Shown in pieces: positions 8,759 to 17,402 of a DNA stretch of 64,000 nt. The stretch spans positions 1-64,000 of the forward strand of contig NZ_CABFMN010000079.1 in the NCBI RefSeq assembly GCF_901875635.1. Direction: 5' to 3'. The position numbers and the translations under genes are program-made. The stretch comes from Xylophilus ampelinus. Its GTDB lineage: Bacteria > Pseudomonadota > Gammaproteobacteria > Burkholderiales > Burkholderiaceae_C. Below the pieces are notes generated by a model, which did no database searches, was not told the DNA's origin, and saw only the letters and a list, made by a program, of their open reading frames with translations. How positions within the stretch are numbered: position 1 is the first letter of the stretch; each line of letters begins with the position of its first letter.

Positions 8759-9718
8759 ATGAGAAAGTTATCTGTTTTTTTTCTGGCCGCCTTTATGGCC
8801 TTCACGGCCTGGGCTCAGGGCGACGCCGCTGCATACCCTGTGCGCCCGGTCAAGATTACTGTCGGGTTTGCACCTGGTGGTGCCACGGACCTGATCGCGC
8901 GGCATTACGCCAAGCGGCTGCAGGATAAGTTGGGCCAACCCTTTCTCGTCGAGAACAAGCCAGGCAAGGGCGGCGTTGTCGCCGTGATGTCCGCACTGAA
9001 CGCGCCAGCTGATGGCTATACCATCATTATGGGCACGACAGGAATGGCCGTCGACACAGCACTAGGTGAAACACCGTACAACTGGGAGCGGGACCTTGCG
9101 CCTATCGGGCTGCTCGGCTCCGCGATGAACGTGCTCGTCGTCGGCGAGTCGTCCCCGCTGCGCAGTCTGGGCGACGTCTTAGCCGAGGCAAAGAAACGCA
9201 GGATGACATTCGGTTCGGCAGGGGTTTCTTCCTCCATGCACATGACAGGGGAGCTGTTCAAGGGGGTCACGGGCTTAGACCTCGCGCACGTACCCTACCG
9301 TGGAGCTGTGGCGGCTGAACAGGCCCTGCTGGCCGGCGAAGTCGACTTGCTGTTCGACAACATCGCAGGCGCGATGACCTTCATACAAGCAGGCAAGTTT
9401 CGCCCCATTGCGGTTTCCAGTGGGACACGCCATGCTGAGTTGCCCCAGGTGCCCACCTTTCATGAAGCCGGCCTGCGTGGATTCGACAGCACCAGTGCCT
9501 TTTTCCTGATGGCCCCTGCAAAAGCTCCCGCCCGTGCGCTGCAGCAACTTGAAGCGGCTGTACTCGCTATTTCCAAGGAAGAAGAAACGAGTATCTTTCT
9601 GCGAAAGCTGCACCTTGTGCCGTTGGCAGGGGACGGAAAGGCGCTGAGATCCCACATGATCGACGACGTCGCCAAGTGGAAGAAGATCGTGTCCGCGGAG
9701 AGTTTCAAGCGGCCGTAA
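8759..9718 (+). CDS. Tripartite tricarboxylate transporter substrate-binding protein (Bug/TctC family)
   Basis: A 319-residue periplasmic solute receptor. The signal peptide is MRKLSVFFLAAFMAFTAWAQ. The mature N-terminus YPVRPVKITVGFAPGGATDLIARHY is the hallmark of Bug proteins, followed by VENKPGKGGVVAVMSA, FGSAGVSSSMHMTGELF and HVPYRGAVAAEQALLAGEVDLLFDN. These proteins bind carboxylates for TctAB permeases or act as sensors. AAGGAG lies upstream of the ATG. No tctAB genes are adjacent, so it is an orphan receptor, common in this family. Its position next to the CoA island suggests a carboxylate ligand related to that pathway, but this is inference. Confidence 0.9.
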   Translation: MRKLSVFFLAAFMAFTAWAQGDAAAYPVRPVKITVGFAPGGATDLIARHYAKRLQDKLGQPFLVENKPGKGGVVAVMSALNAPADGYTIIMGTTGMAVDTALGETPYNWERDLAPIGLLGSAMNVLVVGESSPLRSLGDVLAEAKKRRMTFGSAGVSSSMHMTGELFKGVTGLDLAHVPYRGAVAAEQALLAGEVDLLFDNIAGAMTFIQAGKFRPIAVSSGTRHAELPQVPTFHEAGLRGFDSTSAFFLMAPAKAPARALQQLEAAVLAISKEEETSIFLRKLHLVPLAGDGKALRSHMIDDVAKWKKIVSAESFKRP

Positions 9719-10065
9719 CTGCTCGGTCTGGCTCCGCGGTGACCTGGGGCAGGGCCGCGTAGGGTGACTGCCGCACGTGCGCGGCGCAGCCTCGCTTGCG
9801 GCGTTGGTGGAAGGGGTTGTTGCGCACGCTCGAATGTGCCCCAACGTTGACGGGTTTCGTGTGCGGGCGTTGTCTTCAATCTGAGGGCATACGCTCGTCA
9901 TGGATGCCGCGCGGCAGGGACCAGGTCCTCCAGGGAACCAGGAGGCATCGAGCCGCACAAACCCACCAGGTGCGGCAATACGGGCCGGACCGGAGGTTCA
10001 TTGCGACTAGAAATTCCGGGAAATCAGGGGGCTATCTCAGGGGCAAGATCAAGGACACCAGCGCT
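9719..10065. other. Convergent intergenic stretch without a gene
   Basis: The stretch lies between the converging Bug receptor and LysR genes. I see no conserved open frame, RNA gene or strong terminator hairpin. Its base composition resembles the surrounding DNA. Confidence 0.5.
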
Positions 10066-10974
10066 TCACGCCGAAAATCGCTCCGTCGCGTAGGTCGTCA
10101 GCAGCAGATCGATCAGCGCCTGTGCATAAGCAGGCAGCGCCTCGCCCTCACGGGCCAGCACATAGCGCTCCCGGATGCGCCACTCGTCCTGCAGTTCCAG
10201 CGGGATCAGGGGCAGTTCGAGCAGGTGGCGCCGCGCGCTCATCTCGGGCACCACGCCGATGCCCACACCGGCGGCCACCATCCGGCAGACCGCGTCGAAG
10301 CTCGACAGCTCTACCCGCAGGTGGAGCGTACGGCCCAGCCGTGCCGTTACCTGCGCCAGGTGTTTGCGCAGCGTGCTCCCCGCGTGCATCCCCACGTGCG
10401 CTTCATCCAGTGTCTCGGCAAAGGCAACACTCTTGCGCCGCGCAAAGCGGTGCCCGCGCGGCACGACCAGGACGAGGCTGTCCGTGCTGAAGTGGATTGC
10501 CCGCAGGCCAGGGATGTCCATGCGTGTGGAGACGATACCCACGTCCGCCTGCCCTTCCAACACGCCGAGGGCGATCTCGGGGTTCTGCCGCTCCTGCAGT
10601 TCCACGTTGACCTTTGAATTCGCCTTGAGGAAGGCTGGCAGCACGGCGGGCAGGATGTCCGTAACGGCGGTGGTGTTGGCGTGGATGCGCACATGACCGC
10701 GCAGTCCGCCGGCGTATTCGCGCAAGTCGGAGCGCAGCTGCTCGGTCTGGCGCAGGATAGCGCGTGCATGGTGCAGGAACGCCTCGCCCGCGGGCGTCAG
10801 CTGCACGCCCCGAGCCTGTCGCATCAACAGAGGCCCCCGCGCATGCTCCTCCAGCACCCTAACGCGGGCACTGGCGGCCGGCAGCGACAGATTCTGGGCA
10901 TCGGCAGCCTTGGTGATGCTGCCGTTGTGCGCAATGGACGCGAACAGGCGCAGGTCGAGTTGGTCAAAATCCAC
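10066..10974 (-). CDS. LysR-family transcriptional regulator
   Basis: A 302-residue regulator. The N-terminal winged helix-turn-helix is FDQLDLRLFASIAHNGSITKAADAQNLSLPAASARVRVLEE (residues 3-43, shown in part: ITKAADAQNLSLPAASAR). It continues into a linker helix and a periplasmic-binding-protein-like effector domain (from about residue 92) with MDIPGLRAIHF and GVGIGVVPEMSA. The start is GTG at 10974. It is divergent from the hydratase gene at 11067 with 92 bases between starts, the classical LysR arrangement, so it most likely controls the cluster at 11-17 kb in response to a pathway intermediate. Confidence 0.92.
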   Translation of the reverse strand: MDFDQLDLRLFASIAHNGSITKAADAQNLSLPAASARVRVLEEHARGPLLMRQARGVQLTPAGEAFLHHARAILRQTEQLRSDLREYAGGLRGHVRIHANTTAVTDILPAVLPAFLKANSKVNVELQERQNPEIALGVLEGQADVGIVSTRMDIPGLRAIHFSTDSLVLVVPRGHRFARRKSVAFAETLDEAHVGMHAGSTLRKHLAQVTARLGRTLHLRVELSSFDAVCRMVAAGVGIGVVPEMSARRHLLELPLIPLELQDEWRIRERYVLAREGEALPAYAQALIDLLLTTYATERFSA

Positions 10975-11066
10975 GGGGCGATTCTAAGACACCCTTCCAA
11001 GTTTCAGAAGTCTCTCTCTCGAGTTGGCGCATTGTCCGGGGGCGCGCCGCACGGCATCATGGTGCC
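10975..11066. promoter_or_regulatory. Divergent promoter region between lysR and the hydratase gene
   Basis: The 92 bases between two divergent starts must hold both promoters and the LysR binding site. The TTCTAAGACACCCTTCCAAG segment next to the regulator is the most A/T-rich part. No perfect T-N11-A dyad could be fixed by eye. Confidence 0.45.
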
Positions 11067-11951
11067 ATGCAAGTGTCCACCTCGCTCCCGCTTATCACGC
11101 CCGAGTCCGTCGCCCATTTACGGAAATGGGAGGGGCGCAGCCAGACCACCCTGGACCGCGCCACCAGCGCGCCTATGCGCAGCCTCGCCGCCACGCTCGA
11201 CCGCGGCGAGGCCGATGCGGCGATTGGCGCAGTCCTTCCCCCCTTGTGGCACTGGCTGTACTTCCTGCCGCAGGCACCGCAGAGCGAGATCGGTGCCGAC
11301 GGCCATCCGCGCCTGGGCGGGTCCCTGCCGCCCGTCCCCCTTCCGCGTAGGATGTGGGCCGGCGGGCGGCTGCAGTTTCATGCACCCGTGCGGGTGGGCG
11401 ATGAGCTGCAGAGGACGACTCGCATTGCGTCGGTGACCCACAAGGCGGGCCGCACCGGCGACTTGGTCTTCGTGCTGCTGCGCCACGAGATCACCTCTGC
11501 GGGCGTGTTGGCGGTCACCGAAGAACAGGATATCGTCTACCGCGCACCTGCCCAGCCGGGGGAGCTGGTGCCGACGCCGCAGGTGGCTCCGGCCGGTGCC
11601 ACGTGGGCGCGCGAGGTCGTGCCTGATCCGGTGCAGCTGTTCCGCTATTCGGCCCTGACATTTAACGGCCATCGCATCCACTACGACCGGCCCTACGCCA
11701 CCGAGGTCGAGGGCTACGCCGGCCTGGTCGTGCACGGGCCGTTGATTGCAACCTTGCTGGCGGACCTGGCCCGGCGCGAGCGGCCAGAAGCACGGGTGAC
11801 CGGCTTGAGCTTCAAGGCTGTGCGGCCCACCGTAGATCTGCATCCCTTCCGCGTCTGCGGCACGCCATCGCCTGACGGCAAGAGGGCAAAGCTCTGGGCG
11901 CAGGACCACGAAGGCTGGCTCACGATGCAAGCGGACATCCAGTTCAAATAA
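11067..11951 (+). CDS. FAS1/HTD2-type MaoC dehydratase, mesaconyl-/itaconyl-CoA hydratase-like
   Basis: A 294-residue protein of double hot-dog layout. The N-terminal half contains PPVPLPRRMWAGGRLQFHAP and RVGDELQRTTRI, typical of the FAS1-like dehydratase domain. The C-terminal half has FRYSALTFNGHRIHYDRPYA and LVVHGPLIATLLADLA, the MaoC/HTD2 motif with the catalytic Asn/His segment (FNGHRIHYD). Relatives include mesaconyl-C4-CoA hydratase and itaconyl-CoA hydratase. It heads an operon with an acyl-CoA dehydrogenase, a CoA-transferase and a CitE-like lyase, so hydration of a 2-methyl-branched enoyl-CoA of a C4-C5 dicarboxylate is the likely role. The substrate itself is inferred. Confidence 0.85.
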   Translation: MQVSTSLPLITPESVAHLRKWEGRSQTTLDRATSAPMRSLAATLDRGEADAAIGAVLPPLWHWLYFLPQAPQSEIGADGHPRLGGSLPPVPLPRRMWAGGRLQFHAPVRVGDELQRTTRIASVTHKAGRTGDLVFVLLRHEITSAGVLAVTEEQDIVYRAPAQPGELVPTPQVAPAGATWAREVVPDPVQLFRYSALTFNGHRIHYDRPYATEVEGYAGLVVHGPLIATLLADLARRERPEARVTGLSFKAVRPTVDLHPFRVCGTPSPDGKRAKLWAQDHEGWLTMQADIQFK

Positions 11952-11965
11952 AGACAGACCCCCCA

Positions 11966-13135
11966 ATGAAGACCGTAATCCCCACTCCCGACGAACACCA
12001 GGAGATGCGCGAGGCCCTGCGAGACCTGTGCAGCCAATACGACGCCGCCTATTGGCAGAAGGTGGACACCGACCGCGGGTACCCGGAAGCCTTCGTCGAT
12101 GCATTGACCGAAGCAGGCTGGATGGCGGCGCTTATTCCCAACGAGTACGGGGGCTCCGGGCTGGGCCTGGGCGAGGCGTCTGTGATCATGGAGGAGATCA
12201 ATTTCTCCGGCGGTAACTCCGGCGCGCTGCACGGCCAGATGTACAACATGAACACCGTGCTGCGGCACGGCTCGCCCGAGCAGAAACAGAAATACCTGCC
12301 TGGAATCGCCAGCGGCAAGCTGCGGCTGCAGTCCATGGCAGTCACGGAGCCGACCACCGGCACCGACACGACCCAGCTCAAGACCACTGCGGTTAGGAAG
12401 GGCGACCGCTACGTGGTGAACGGGCAGAAGGTCTGGATCTCGCGCATCCAGCACTCGGACCTGATGATCCTGCTGGCCCGCACAACGCCGCTGTCTGCAG
12501 TAAAAAAGCGAAGCGAAGGCATGAGCATCTTCCTTGTGGACCTGCACCATGCGATCGGCAACGGAATGACGGTGCGGCCGATTCCGAACATGGTCAATCA
12601 CGAGACGAACGAGGTGTTCTTCGACAACCTCGAGATTCCTGCGGAAAACCTCATCGGCGATGAAGGGCATGGCTTCAAGTACATTTTGGATGGACTTAAC
12701 GCCGAACGAACGCTGATTGCCGCCGAGTGCATCGGTGATGCTTACTGGTTCGTCAACAAGGCGCGCGAGTACGCCAGCGAACGCGTCGTGTTCAACCGGC
12801 CCATCGGCCAGAATCAGGGCGTCGCATTCCCGATCGCCGACGCGTACATCGAAACCGAGGCGGCCAACTTGATGCGCTTCAAGGCCTGTGCGCTGTTCGA
12901 CGCGCACAAGCCTTGCGGTGCAGAGGCCAATATGTCCAAGTACCTGGCGGCCAAGGCGTCCTGGCAGGCAGCGGACATGTGCCTGCAGACGCACGGCGGC
13001 TTCGGCTTCGCGCACGAGTATGACGTGGAGCGCAAGTTCCGTGAGACTCGTCTCTACCAAGTGGCGCCGATCTCCACCAATCTGATCTATTCGTACGTGG
13101 CCGAACATGTGCTTGGCCTGCCGAGGAGCTTTTGA
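11966..13135 (+). CDS. Acyl-CoA dehydrogenase with catalytic Glu in the isovaleryl/LCAD position
   Basis: A 389-residue FAD flavoenzyme that passes electrons to ETF. FAD/substrate motifs are SMAVTEPTTGTDTTQLKT (near residue 115), VNGQKVWISRI and QTHGGFGFAHEYDVERKFRET (near residue 340). The usual catalytic Glu of the YEGTxxIQ loop is absent: the sequence reads RLYQVAPISTNLI. Glu247 in GLNAERTLIAAE occupies the place used by isovaleryl-CoA and long-chain dehydrogenases. It lies 14 bases after the hydratase gene and its TGA overlaps the next ATG. In context it probably oxidises the CoA ester made by the neighbouring CoA-transferase. Confidence 0.9.
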   Translation: MKTVIPTPDEHQEMREALRDLCSQYDAAYWQKVDTDRGYPEAFVDALTEAGWMAALIPNEYGGSGLGLGEASVIMEEINFSGGNSGALHGQMYNMNTVLRHGSPEQKQKYLPGIASGKLRLQSMAVTEPTTGTDTTQLKTTAVRKGDRYVVNGQKVWISRIQHSDLMILLARTTPLSAVKKRSEGMSIFLVDLHHAIGNGMTVRPIPNMVNHETNEVFFDNLEIPAENLIGDEGHGFKYILDGLNAERTLIAAECIGDAYWFVNKAREYASERVVFNRPIGQNQGVAFPIADAYIETEAANLMRFKACALFDAHKPCGAEANMSKYLAAKASWQAADMCLQTHGGFGFAHEYDVERKFRETRLYQVAPISTNLIYSYVAEHVLGLPRSF

Positions 13136-14316
13136 TGCCACGCCCGCTGGACGGCATCACGGTTGTTTCGCTGGAACATGCGATCGCGGCACCCTTCTGC
13201 ACCCGACAGCTGGCCGACCTCGGCGCCCGCGTTATCAAGGTCGAACGCCCAGGAAGCGGTGACTTCGCCCGCGAATACGATCACCGAACGCGGGGGCTGG
13301 CGTCGCACTTCGTCTGGGTGAACCGGTCCAAGGAGAGCCTCGCGCTAGACCTGAAGCAACCGGCGGCGCTCGAGGCGCTGAAGGATCTGCTGGGCAAGGC
13401 AGACGTTCTTGTGCAGAACCTCGCGCCCGGCGCGGCGGCGCGCATGGGCCTCGGCTACGAACAACTCAGCGTCGCCAACCCATTGCTGGTCGTCTGCGAC
13501 ATCTCCGGCTATGGCAGCAATGGTCCGTACCGAGACAAGAAGGCCTACGACCTGCTGGTGCAGAGCGAGGCGGGCTTCCTTTCGATCACCGGCACGCCGG
13601 ACGAACCTTGCAAGGCCGGCAATTCCATCGCCGACATCGCCGCGGGCATGTATGCCTACAGCAGCGTGCTGGTTGCCTTGTTGCAGCGGCATAAGACGCA
13701 GCGCGGCTCCAGGATCGACGTGTCGATGCTGGAATCGCTTGGCGAGTGGATGGGCTTTCCCATGTACTACGCGTACGACGGACAGACGGCCCCGTCGCGT
13801 CATGGCGCCTCGCACGCCACCATTTACCCGTACGGACCGTTCGCGGCCGGCGACGGGAAGGCCGTCATGCTGGGGCTGCAGAACGAGCGGGAGTGGAAGT
13901 CGTTCTGCGAGCAGGTGCTGCTGCAGGCTCAATTGGTGACCGACACGCGGTTCGACTCGAACCTGAAGCGCAGCGAGAACCGCGTCGAACTCGACGCAAT
14001 CATCCTGGAGGTGTTCGGCACGCTGAACGCCGAGCAGGTGATCGCCCGATTGGATGCCGCGCAGATCGCCAACGCGCACCTCAATGACGTTGGCGACCTG
14101 TGGAACCACCCGCAGTTGCGCGCACGCGAGCGGTTCCGAACCATCGGCTCCCCGGCCGGCGAGCTGTCGGCCCTGCTGCCACCGGGGATAAGCAACAGCT
14201 TCGACTATCGGATGGACGACGTGCCTTCGGTTGGCCAGCACAGCGAGTCCATCCTGCGCGAGCTCGGGCGCACCGACGCACAAATCGCCGCCATGCGCGA
14301 TGCGGGGGCCATCTGA
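13135..14316 (+). CDS. Family III (CaiB/BaiF) CoA-transferase
   Basis: A 393-residue enzyme that moves CoA between carboxylates through a mixed-anhydride/thioester cycle. Family III marks are PLDGITVVSLEHAIAAPFCTRQLADLGARV at the N-terminus (shown in part: APFCTRQLADLGARVIKVE), the nucleotide/CoA segment LVQNLAPGAAARMGLGYEQL, and DISGYGSNGPYRDKKAYDLLVQ, whose Asp173-region motif KKAYDLLVQ carries the catalytic aspartate. The ATG at 13135 overlaps the dehydrogenase stop (TGATG). Among CaiB relatives it resembles the succinyl-CoA-dependent group acting on small dicarboxylates, which fits a role in activating the pathway substrate. The true donor and acceptor are unknown. Confidence 0.88.
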   Translation: MPRPLDGITVVSLEHAIAAPFCTRQLADLGARVIKVERPGSGDFAREYDHRTRGLASHFVWVNRSKESLALDLKQPAALEALKDLLGKADVLVQNLAPGAAARMGLGYEQLSVANPLLVVCDISGYGSNGPYRDKKAYDLLVQSEAGFLSITGTPDEPCKAGNSIADIAAGMYAYSSVLVALLQRHKTQRGSRIDVSMLESLGEWMGFPMYYAYDGQTAPSRHGASHATIYPYGPFAAGDGKAVMLGLQNEREWKSFCEQVLLQAQLVTDTRFDSNLKRSENRVELDAIILEVFGTLNAEQVIARLDAAQIANAHLNDVGDLWNHPQLRARERFRTIGSPAGELSALLPPGISNSFDYRMDDVPSVGQHSESILRELGRTDAQIAAMRDAGAI

Positions 14317-14317
14317 T

Positions 14318-15169
14318 ATGGCCGACGTGATCGCGCGAGCGCGCAGCTTCCTGTTCGTTCCGGGTACTCGGCCGGAGCGCTTCGAAAAGGCGCTAGATGC
14401 CGGTGCCGACTGCGTAATCGTCGACCTGGAGGATGCCGTCGCACCCGATCAGAAGGCGACGGCGCGCGCCCAACTAGCGCAGCGCTTGCCTGGATTCACC
14501 CACGCGCAGCTCGCGCGCACCCTCGTGCGCATCAACCCGAGCGGCACGCCATGGCATGCGCAGGATCTCGTTGTTGTGGCCGAATGGGTGGGGCAAGGAT
14601 TGGCCGGCGTCATGGTGCCGAAGGCGGAGTCGCCGTCACAGCTACGTGCTGTCGGCCTTGCGCTCGGTCCATCGGCCACGATGGTGCCGCTAGTCGAGTC
14701 GCTGGCCGGCCTAGACGCCATCGACGTGATCGCGCGCACGCCGCAGGTTGCTCGCCTTGCATTCGGCCACCTGGACTTCCAGTTGGACCTGGGCATGCGC
14801 TGCGAAGCGGAAGAATCCGAACTCGCCTACATTCGCTTCGCCCTGGTTGCAGCGTCACGGCGTGCGGAACTGCCGCCGCCGATCGATGGTGTGACCACGG
14901 ACACCGGCAACGTCCAACGCCTCCAGAAAGACGTGCAGCGTGCGCGCGGGTTCGGTTTTGGCGGCAAGCTGTGCATCCATCCCGCGCAGGTGGCAGCAGT
15001 CAACGAAGCCCTTGCACCGTCGACGGTCGAGCTCGAGTGGGCGCAGCGTGTGGTCGCCGCGGCCGACCGCCATGGCGGAGCCGCGTTTAGCCTGGACGGA
15101 CGCATGGTTGATCTCCCCGTGATCAGGTCCGCGCAGCGAACGCTGCAGACCATGGATATCAACGCATGA
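14318..15169 (+). CDS. HpcH/HpaI-family CoA-ester lyase (CitE-like; citramalyl/malyl-CoA lyase type)
   Basis: A 283-residue TIM-barrel lyase that cleaves beta-hydroxyacyl-CoA into an acyl-CoA and a 2-oxo acid. Motifs are SFLFVPGTRPERFEKALDAGAD (substrate arginine), VIVDLEDAV (metal ligand Asp), TLVRINP, MVPLVES (metal ligand Glu) and GKLCIHPAQV. The fused acyl-carrier partners of citrate lyase are absent, so it is a stand-alone CoA-dependent form such as citramalyl-CoA or beta-methylmalyl-CoA lyase. The ATG at 14318 follows the CoA-transferase stop directly; a longer frame from 14231 lies inside the transferase gene and is rejected. It closes the activate-oxidise-hydrate-cleave series. Confidence 0.87.
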   Translation: MADVIARARSFLFVPGTRPERFEKALDAGADCVIVDLEDAVAPDQKATARAQLAQRLPGFTHAQLARTLVRINPSGTPWHAQDLVVVAEWVGQGLAGVMVPKAESPSQLRAVGLALGPSATMVPLVESLAGLDAIDVIARTPQVARLAFGHLDFQLDLGMRCEAEESELAYIRFALVAASRRAELPPPIDGVTTDTGNVQRLQKDVQRARGFGFGGKLCIHPAQVAAVNEALAPSTVELEWAQRVVAAADRHGGAAFSLDGRMVDLPVIRSAQRTLQTMDINA

Positions 15170-15468
15170 CACAAGAAGAAATCCTCTCTCGGTTTGGGGC
15201 ACGCGAAGGCGTGGATCTCGACGTCGTGTTGATCGGCGGCGGCCCCGTCGGCCTGACCACCGCGATCCACCTCAAACAGCGGTCCGCTGAGAGTGGCCGC
15301 CAGTTATCGGTGGTGGTGCTGGAGAAGGGTTCGGAGCCGGGCGCCAATGTGCTGTCCGGCGCCATCGTAGACCCGATCGGATTAAGCGAGTTGACTCCCG
15401 ACTACCGCCGCGTGGTTTCAAGCCAATGCTGCGAACGTTCACGCACAACGCTGGAACACCGCGAGTGA
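15166..15468 (+). pseudogene. Truncated ETF-ubiquinone oxidoreductase gene
   Basis: The frame starts ATGA-overlapped with the lyase gene and its first 80 residues match ETF-QO: DVVLIGGGPVGLTTAIHLKQ (FAD Rossmann motif), VVVLEKGSEPGANVLSGAIVDP and the LTPDYR segment. The match then stops; the tail VVSSQCCERSRTTLEHRE is unrelated and ends after 100 residues, where a complete ETF-QO has about 550. The quinone-binding part and the 4Fe-4S cysteines are missing. It is a deletion remnant, and the etfB promoter and leader must lie in the 140 bases after it. Confidence 0.82.
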
Positions 15469-15612
15469 GGCGCTTGGGAGAAGATGATGCAAAGTACGGA
15501 GCGGTAACGCAAGCCGGGATCGAACGCGTGGTGGATGGGGCAACAGATCTATATTTGTCGATCGTGGCCCCTGGCCGTGAAGATTGAAGCGAAGCAATCC
15601 GAGGGAATATCG

Positions 15613-16362
15613 ATGAAAGTCCTGGTTGGAGTCAAGCGTGTTGTGGACTACAACGTGAAAGTTCGGGTCAATTCCGGCCAAACGGGTGTGGACCTTGCCA
15701 ACGTCAAGATGAGCATGAACCCATTCGACGAAATCGCCGTGGAAGAGGCGGTGCGGCTGAAGGAAAAGGGCGTTGCCACCGAGGTAATCGCCGTTTCCTG
15801 CGGCGTGGCGCAATGCCAGGAGACGCTGCGCACGGCCATGGCCATCGGCGCGGACCGGGCGATCCTGGTGCAGTCCGACGAAGAACTGCAGCCGCTGTCC
15901 GTGGCCAAGATCCTCAAGGCGCTATTCGACAAGGAACAGCCCGGCCTCATCATCGTGGGCAAGCAGGCGATCGATGACGACGCGAACCAGACCGGCCAGA
16001 TGCTCGCCGCGCTGTGCGACCTGCCGCAAGCCACCTTCGCCAGCAAGGTGGAAGTGTCCGATGGCAAGGCCACTGTCACACGCGAGGTCGACGGTGGGCT
16101 GGAGACGCTCTCCATCAGCCTGCCAGCCGTGGTCACGACCGACCTGCGCCTCAATGAGCCGCGCTACGTGACGCTGCCCAACATCATGAAGGCCAAGAAG
16201 AAGCCGCTCGAGACCGTCACCCCGGCCGATCTGGGCGTTGACGTCAAACCGCGCCTGAAGATCCTGAAGGTCAGCGAGCCGCCCAAGCGCCGCGCAGGCG
16301 TAAAGGTGGCCGACGTGGCGACTCTGGTGAGCAAACTCAAGAACGAAGCGAAGGTGATCTAA
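15613..16362 (+). CDS. etfB: Electron transfer flavoprotein beta subunit
   Basis: A 249-residue protein, full length for EtfB. Conserved segments are [58 protein letters not shown] (AMP-binding), [20 protein letters not shown] and KAKKKPLE, the loop that docks to acyl-CoA dehydrogenases. The start at 15613 follows GAGGGAAT; an in-frame ATG at 15535 lacks support. EtfA follows with no gap. The pair accepts electrons from the two acyl-CoA dehydrogenases in the island and passes them to an ETF-QO that must be encoded elsewhere, because the local copy is broken. Confidence 0.95.
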   Translation: MKVLVGVKRVVDYNVKVRVNSGQTGVDLANVKMSMNPFDEIAVEEAVRLKEKGVATEVIAVSCGVAQCQETLRTAMAIGADRAILVQSDEELQPLSVAKILKALFDKEQPGLIIVGKQAIDDDANQTGQMLAALCDLPQATFASKVEVSDGKATVTREVDGGLETLSISLPAVVTTDLRLNEPRYVTLPNIMKAKKKPLETVTPADLGVDVKPRLKILKVSEPPKRRAGVKVADVATLVSKLKNEAKVI

Positions 16363-17295
16363 ATGGCAGTCTTGGTCGTTGCAGAACATGACAACGCCTC
16401 CTTGCGGAGCGCAACTTTCAACACTATCACCGCGGCCATTGCCTGCGGCGGCGACGTGCACGTGCTGATCGCCGGCCACAATGCGAGTGAAGCTGCCAAG
16501 GCAGCCGCGCAGATCGCCGGCGTCAGCAAGGTGATCCACGCCGAAGGTGCGCACTTCGAGCACGGCCTAGCCGAGAATGTAGCGGCGCAGGTGCTCGCCA
16601 TCGCCGGCTGCTATGGGCACATCGTCTTTCCAGCGACCGCCACGGGCAAGAACATCGCGCCGCGCGTAGCGGCCAAACTGGACGTCGCGCAGGTCTCCGA
16701 TGTCATCAAGGTCGACAGCCCCGATACCTTCGAGCGCCCGATCTACGCCGGCAACGCGATTGCCACGGTGCAGAGTGCCGATAGCGTGAAAGTGGTCACC
16801 GTGCGCACGACGGGCTTCGACGCCGCCGCGACCCCCGGTGGAAGCGCCTCCATCGAGAGCGCATCCGCCGTGGGTGACAGCGGCAAGAGCAGGTTCGTCG
16901 GTCAGGAAATCGCCAGGAGCGACCGGCCTGAGCTCACCGCCGCCAAGGTCATCGTCTCTGGCGGCCGCGCGCTCGGCTCGGCGGAAAAGTTCAATGAGGT
17001 GATGACGCCTCTGGCCGATAAGCTGGGCGCCGCTCTGGGTGCTAGCCGCGCGGCGGTGGATGCAGGCTATGCACCCAATGACTGGCAGGTCGGCCAGACG
17101 GGAAAAATCGTCGCGCCGCAGCTGTACATCGCCGCCGGCATTTCAGGGGCGATCCAGCACTTGGCCGGCATGAAGGATTCCAAGGTGATCGTGGCGATCA
17201 ACAAGGACCCGGAAGCGCCGATCTTCAGCGTGGCGGACTATGGCCTGGAAGCCGACCTGTTCACGGCCGTGCCCGAGTTGACTGCCCAAGTCTGA
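16363..17295 (+). CDS. etfA: Electron transfer flavoprotein alpha subunit
   Basis: A 310-residue FAD-binding partner of EtfB; its ATG abuts the etfB TAA. The C-terminal FAD domain is intact: [38 protein letters not shown] (shown in part, [20 protein letters not shown]), [20 protein letters not shown] and [14 protein letters not shown]. The N-terminal domain starts [14 protein letters not shown]. Both subunits look functional. After the stop comes a ribosome site followed by ATG-ACC-TAA (17318-17326), the stump of a lost downstream gene or chance. Confidence 0.95.
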   Translation: MAVLVVAEHDNASLRSATFNTITAAIACGGDVHVLIAGHNASEAAKAAAQIAGVSKVIHAEGAHFEHGLAENVAAQVLAIAGCYGHIVFPATATGKNIAPRVAAKLDVAQVSDVIKVDSPDTFERPIYAGNAIATVQSADSVKVVTVRTTGFDAAATPGGSASIESASAVGDSGKSRFVGQEIARSDRPELTAAKVIVSGGRALGSAEKFNEVMTPLADKLGAALGASRAAVDAGYAPNDWQVGQTGKIVAPQLYIAAGISGAIQHLAGMKDSKVIVAINKDPEAPIFSVADYGLEADLFTAVPELTAQV

Positions 17296-17402
17296 GATCG
17301 CATCAGCAGGAGCCGACATGACCTAAGACGAAGTCCAAAGATTCGATCGGCTGCCAGCCATTTCCGGGGAGCCAAACGCGCCAAGGCGAGCCACACTTGG
17401 CA

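Noticed and set aside
17318..17326. ATG-ACC-TAA behind a good ribosome site after etfA
   Set aside because: Two codons only; possibly the stump of a lost gene, but nothing downstream supports it.
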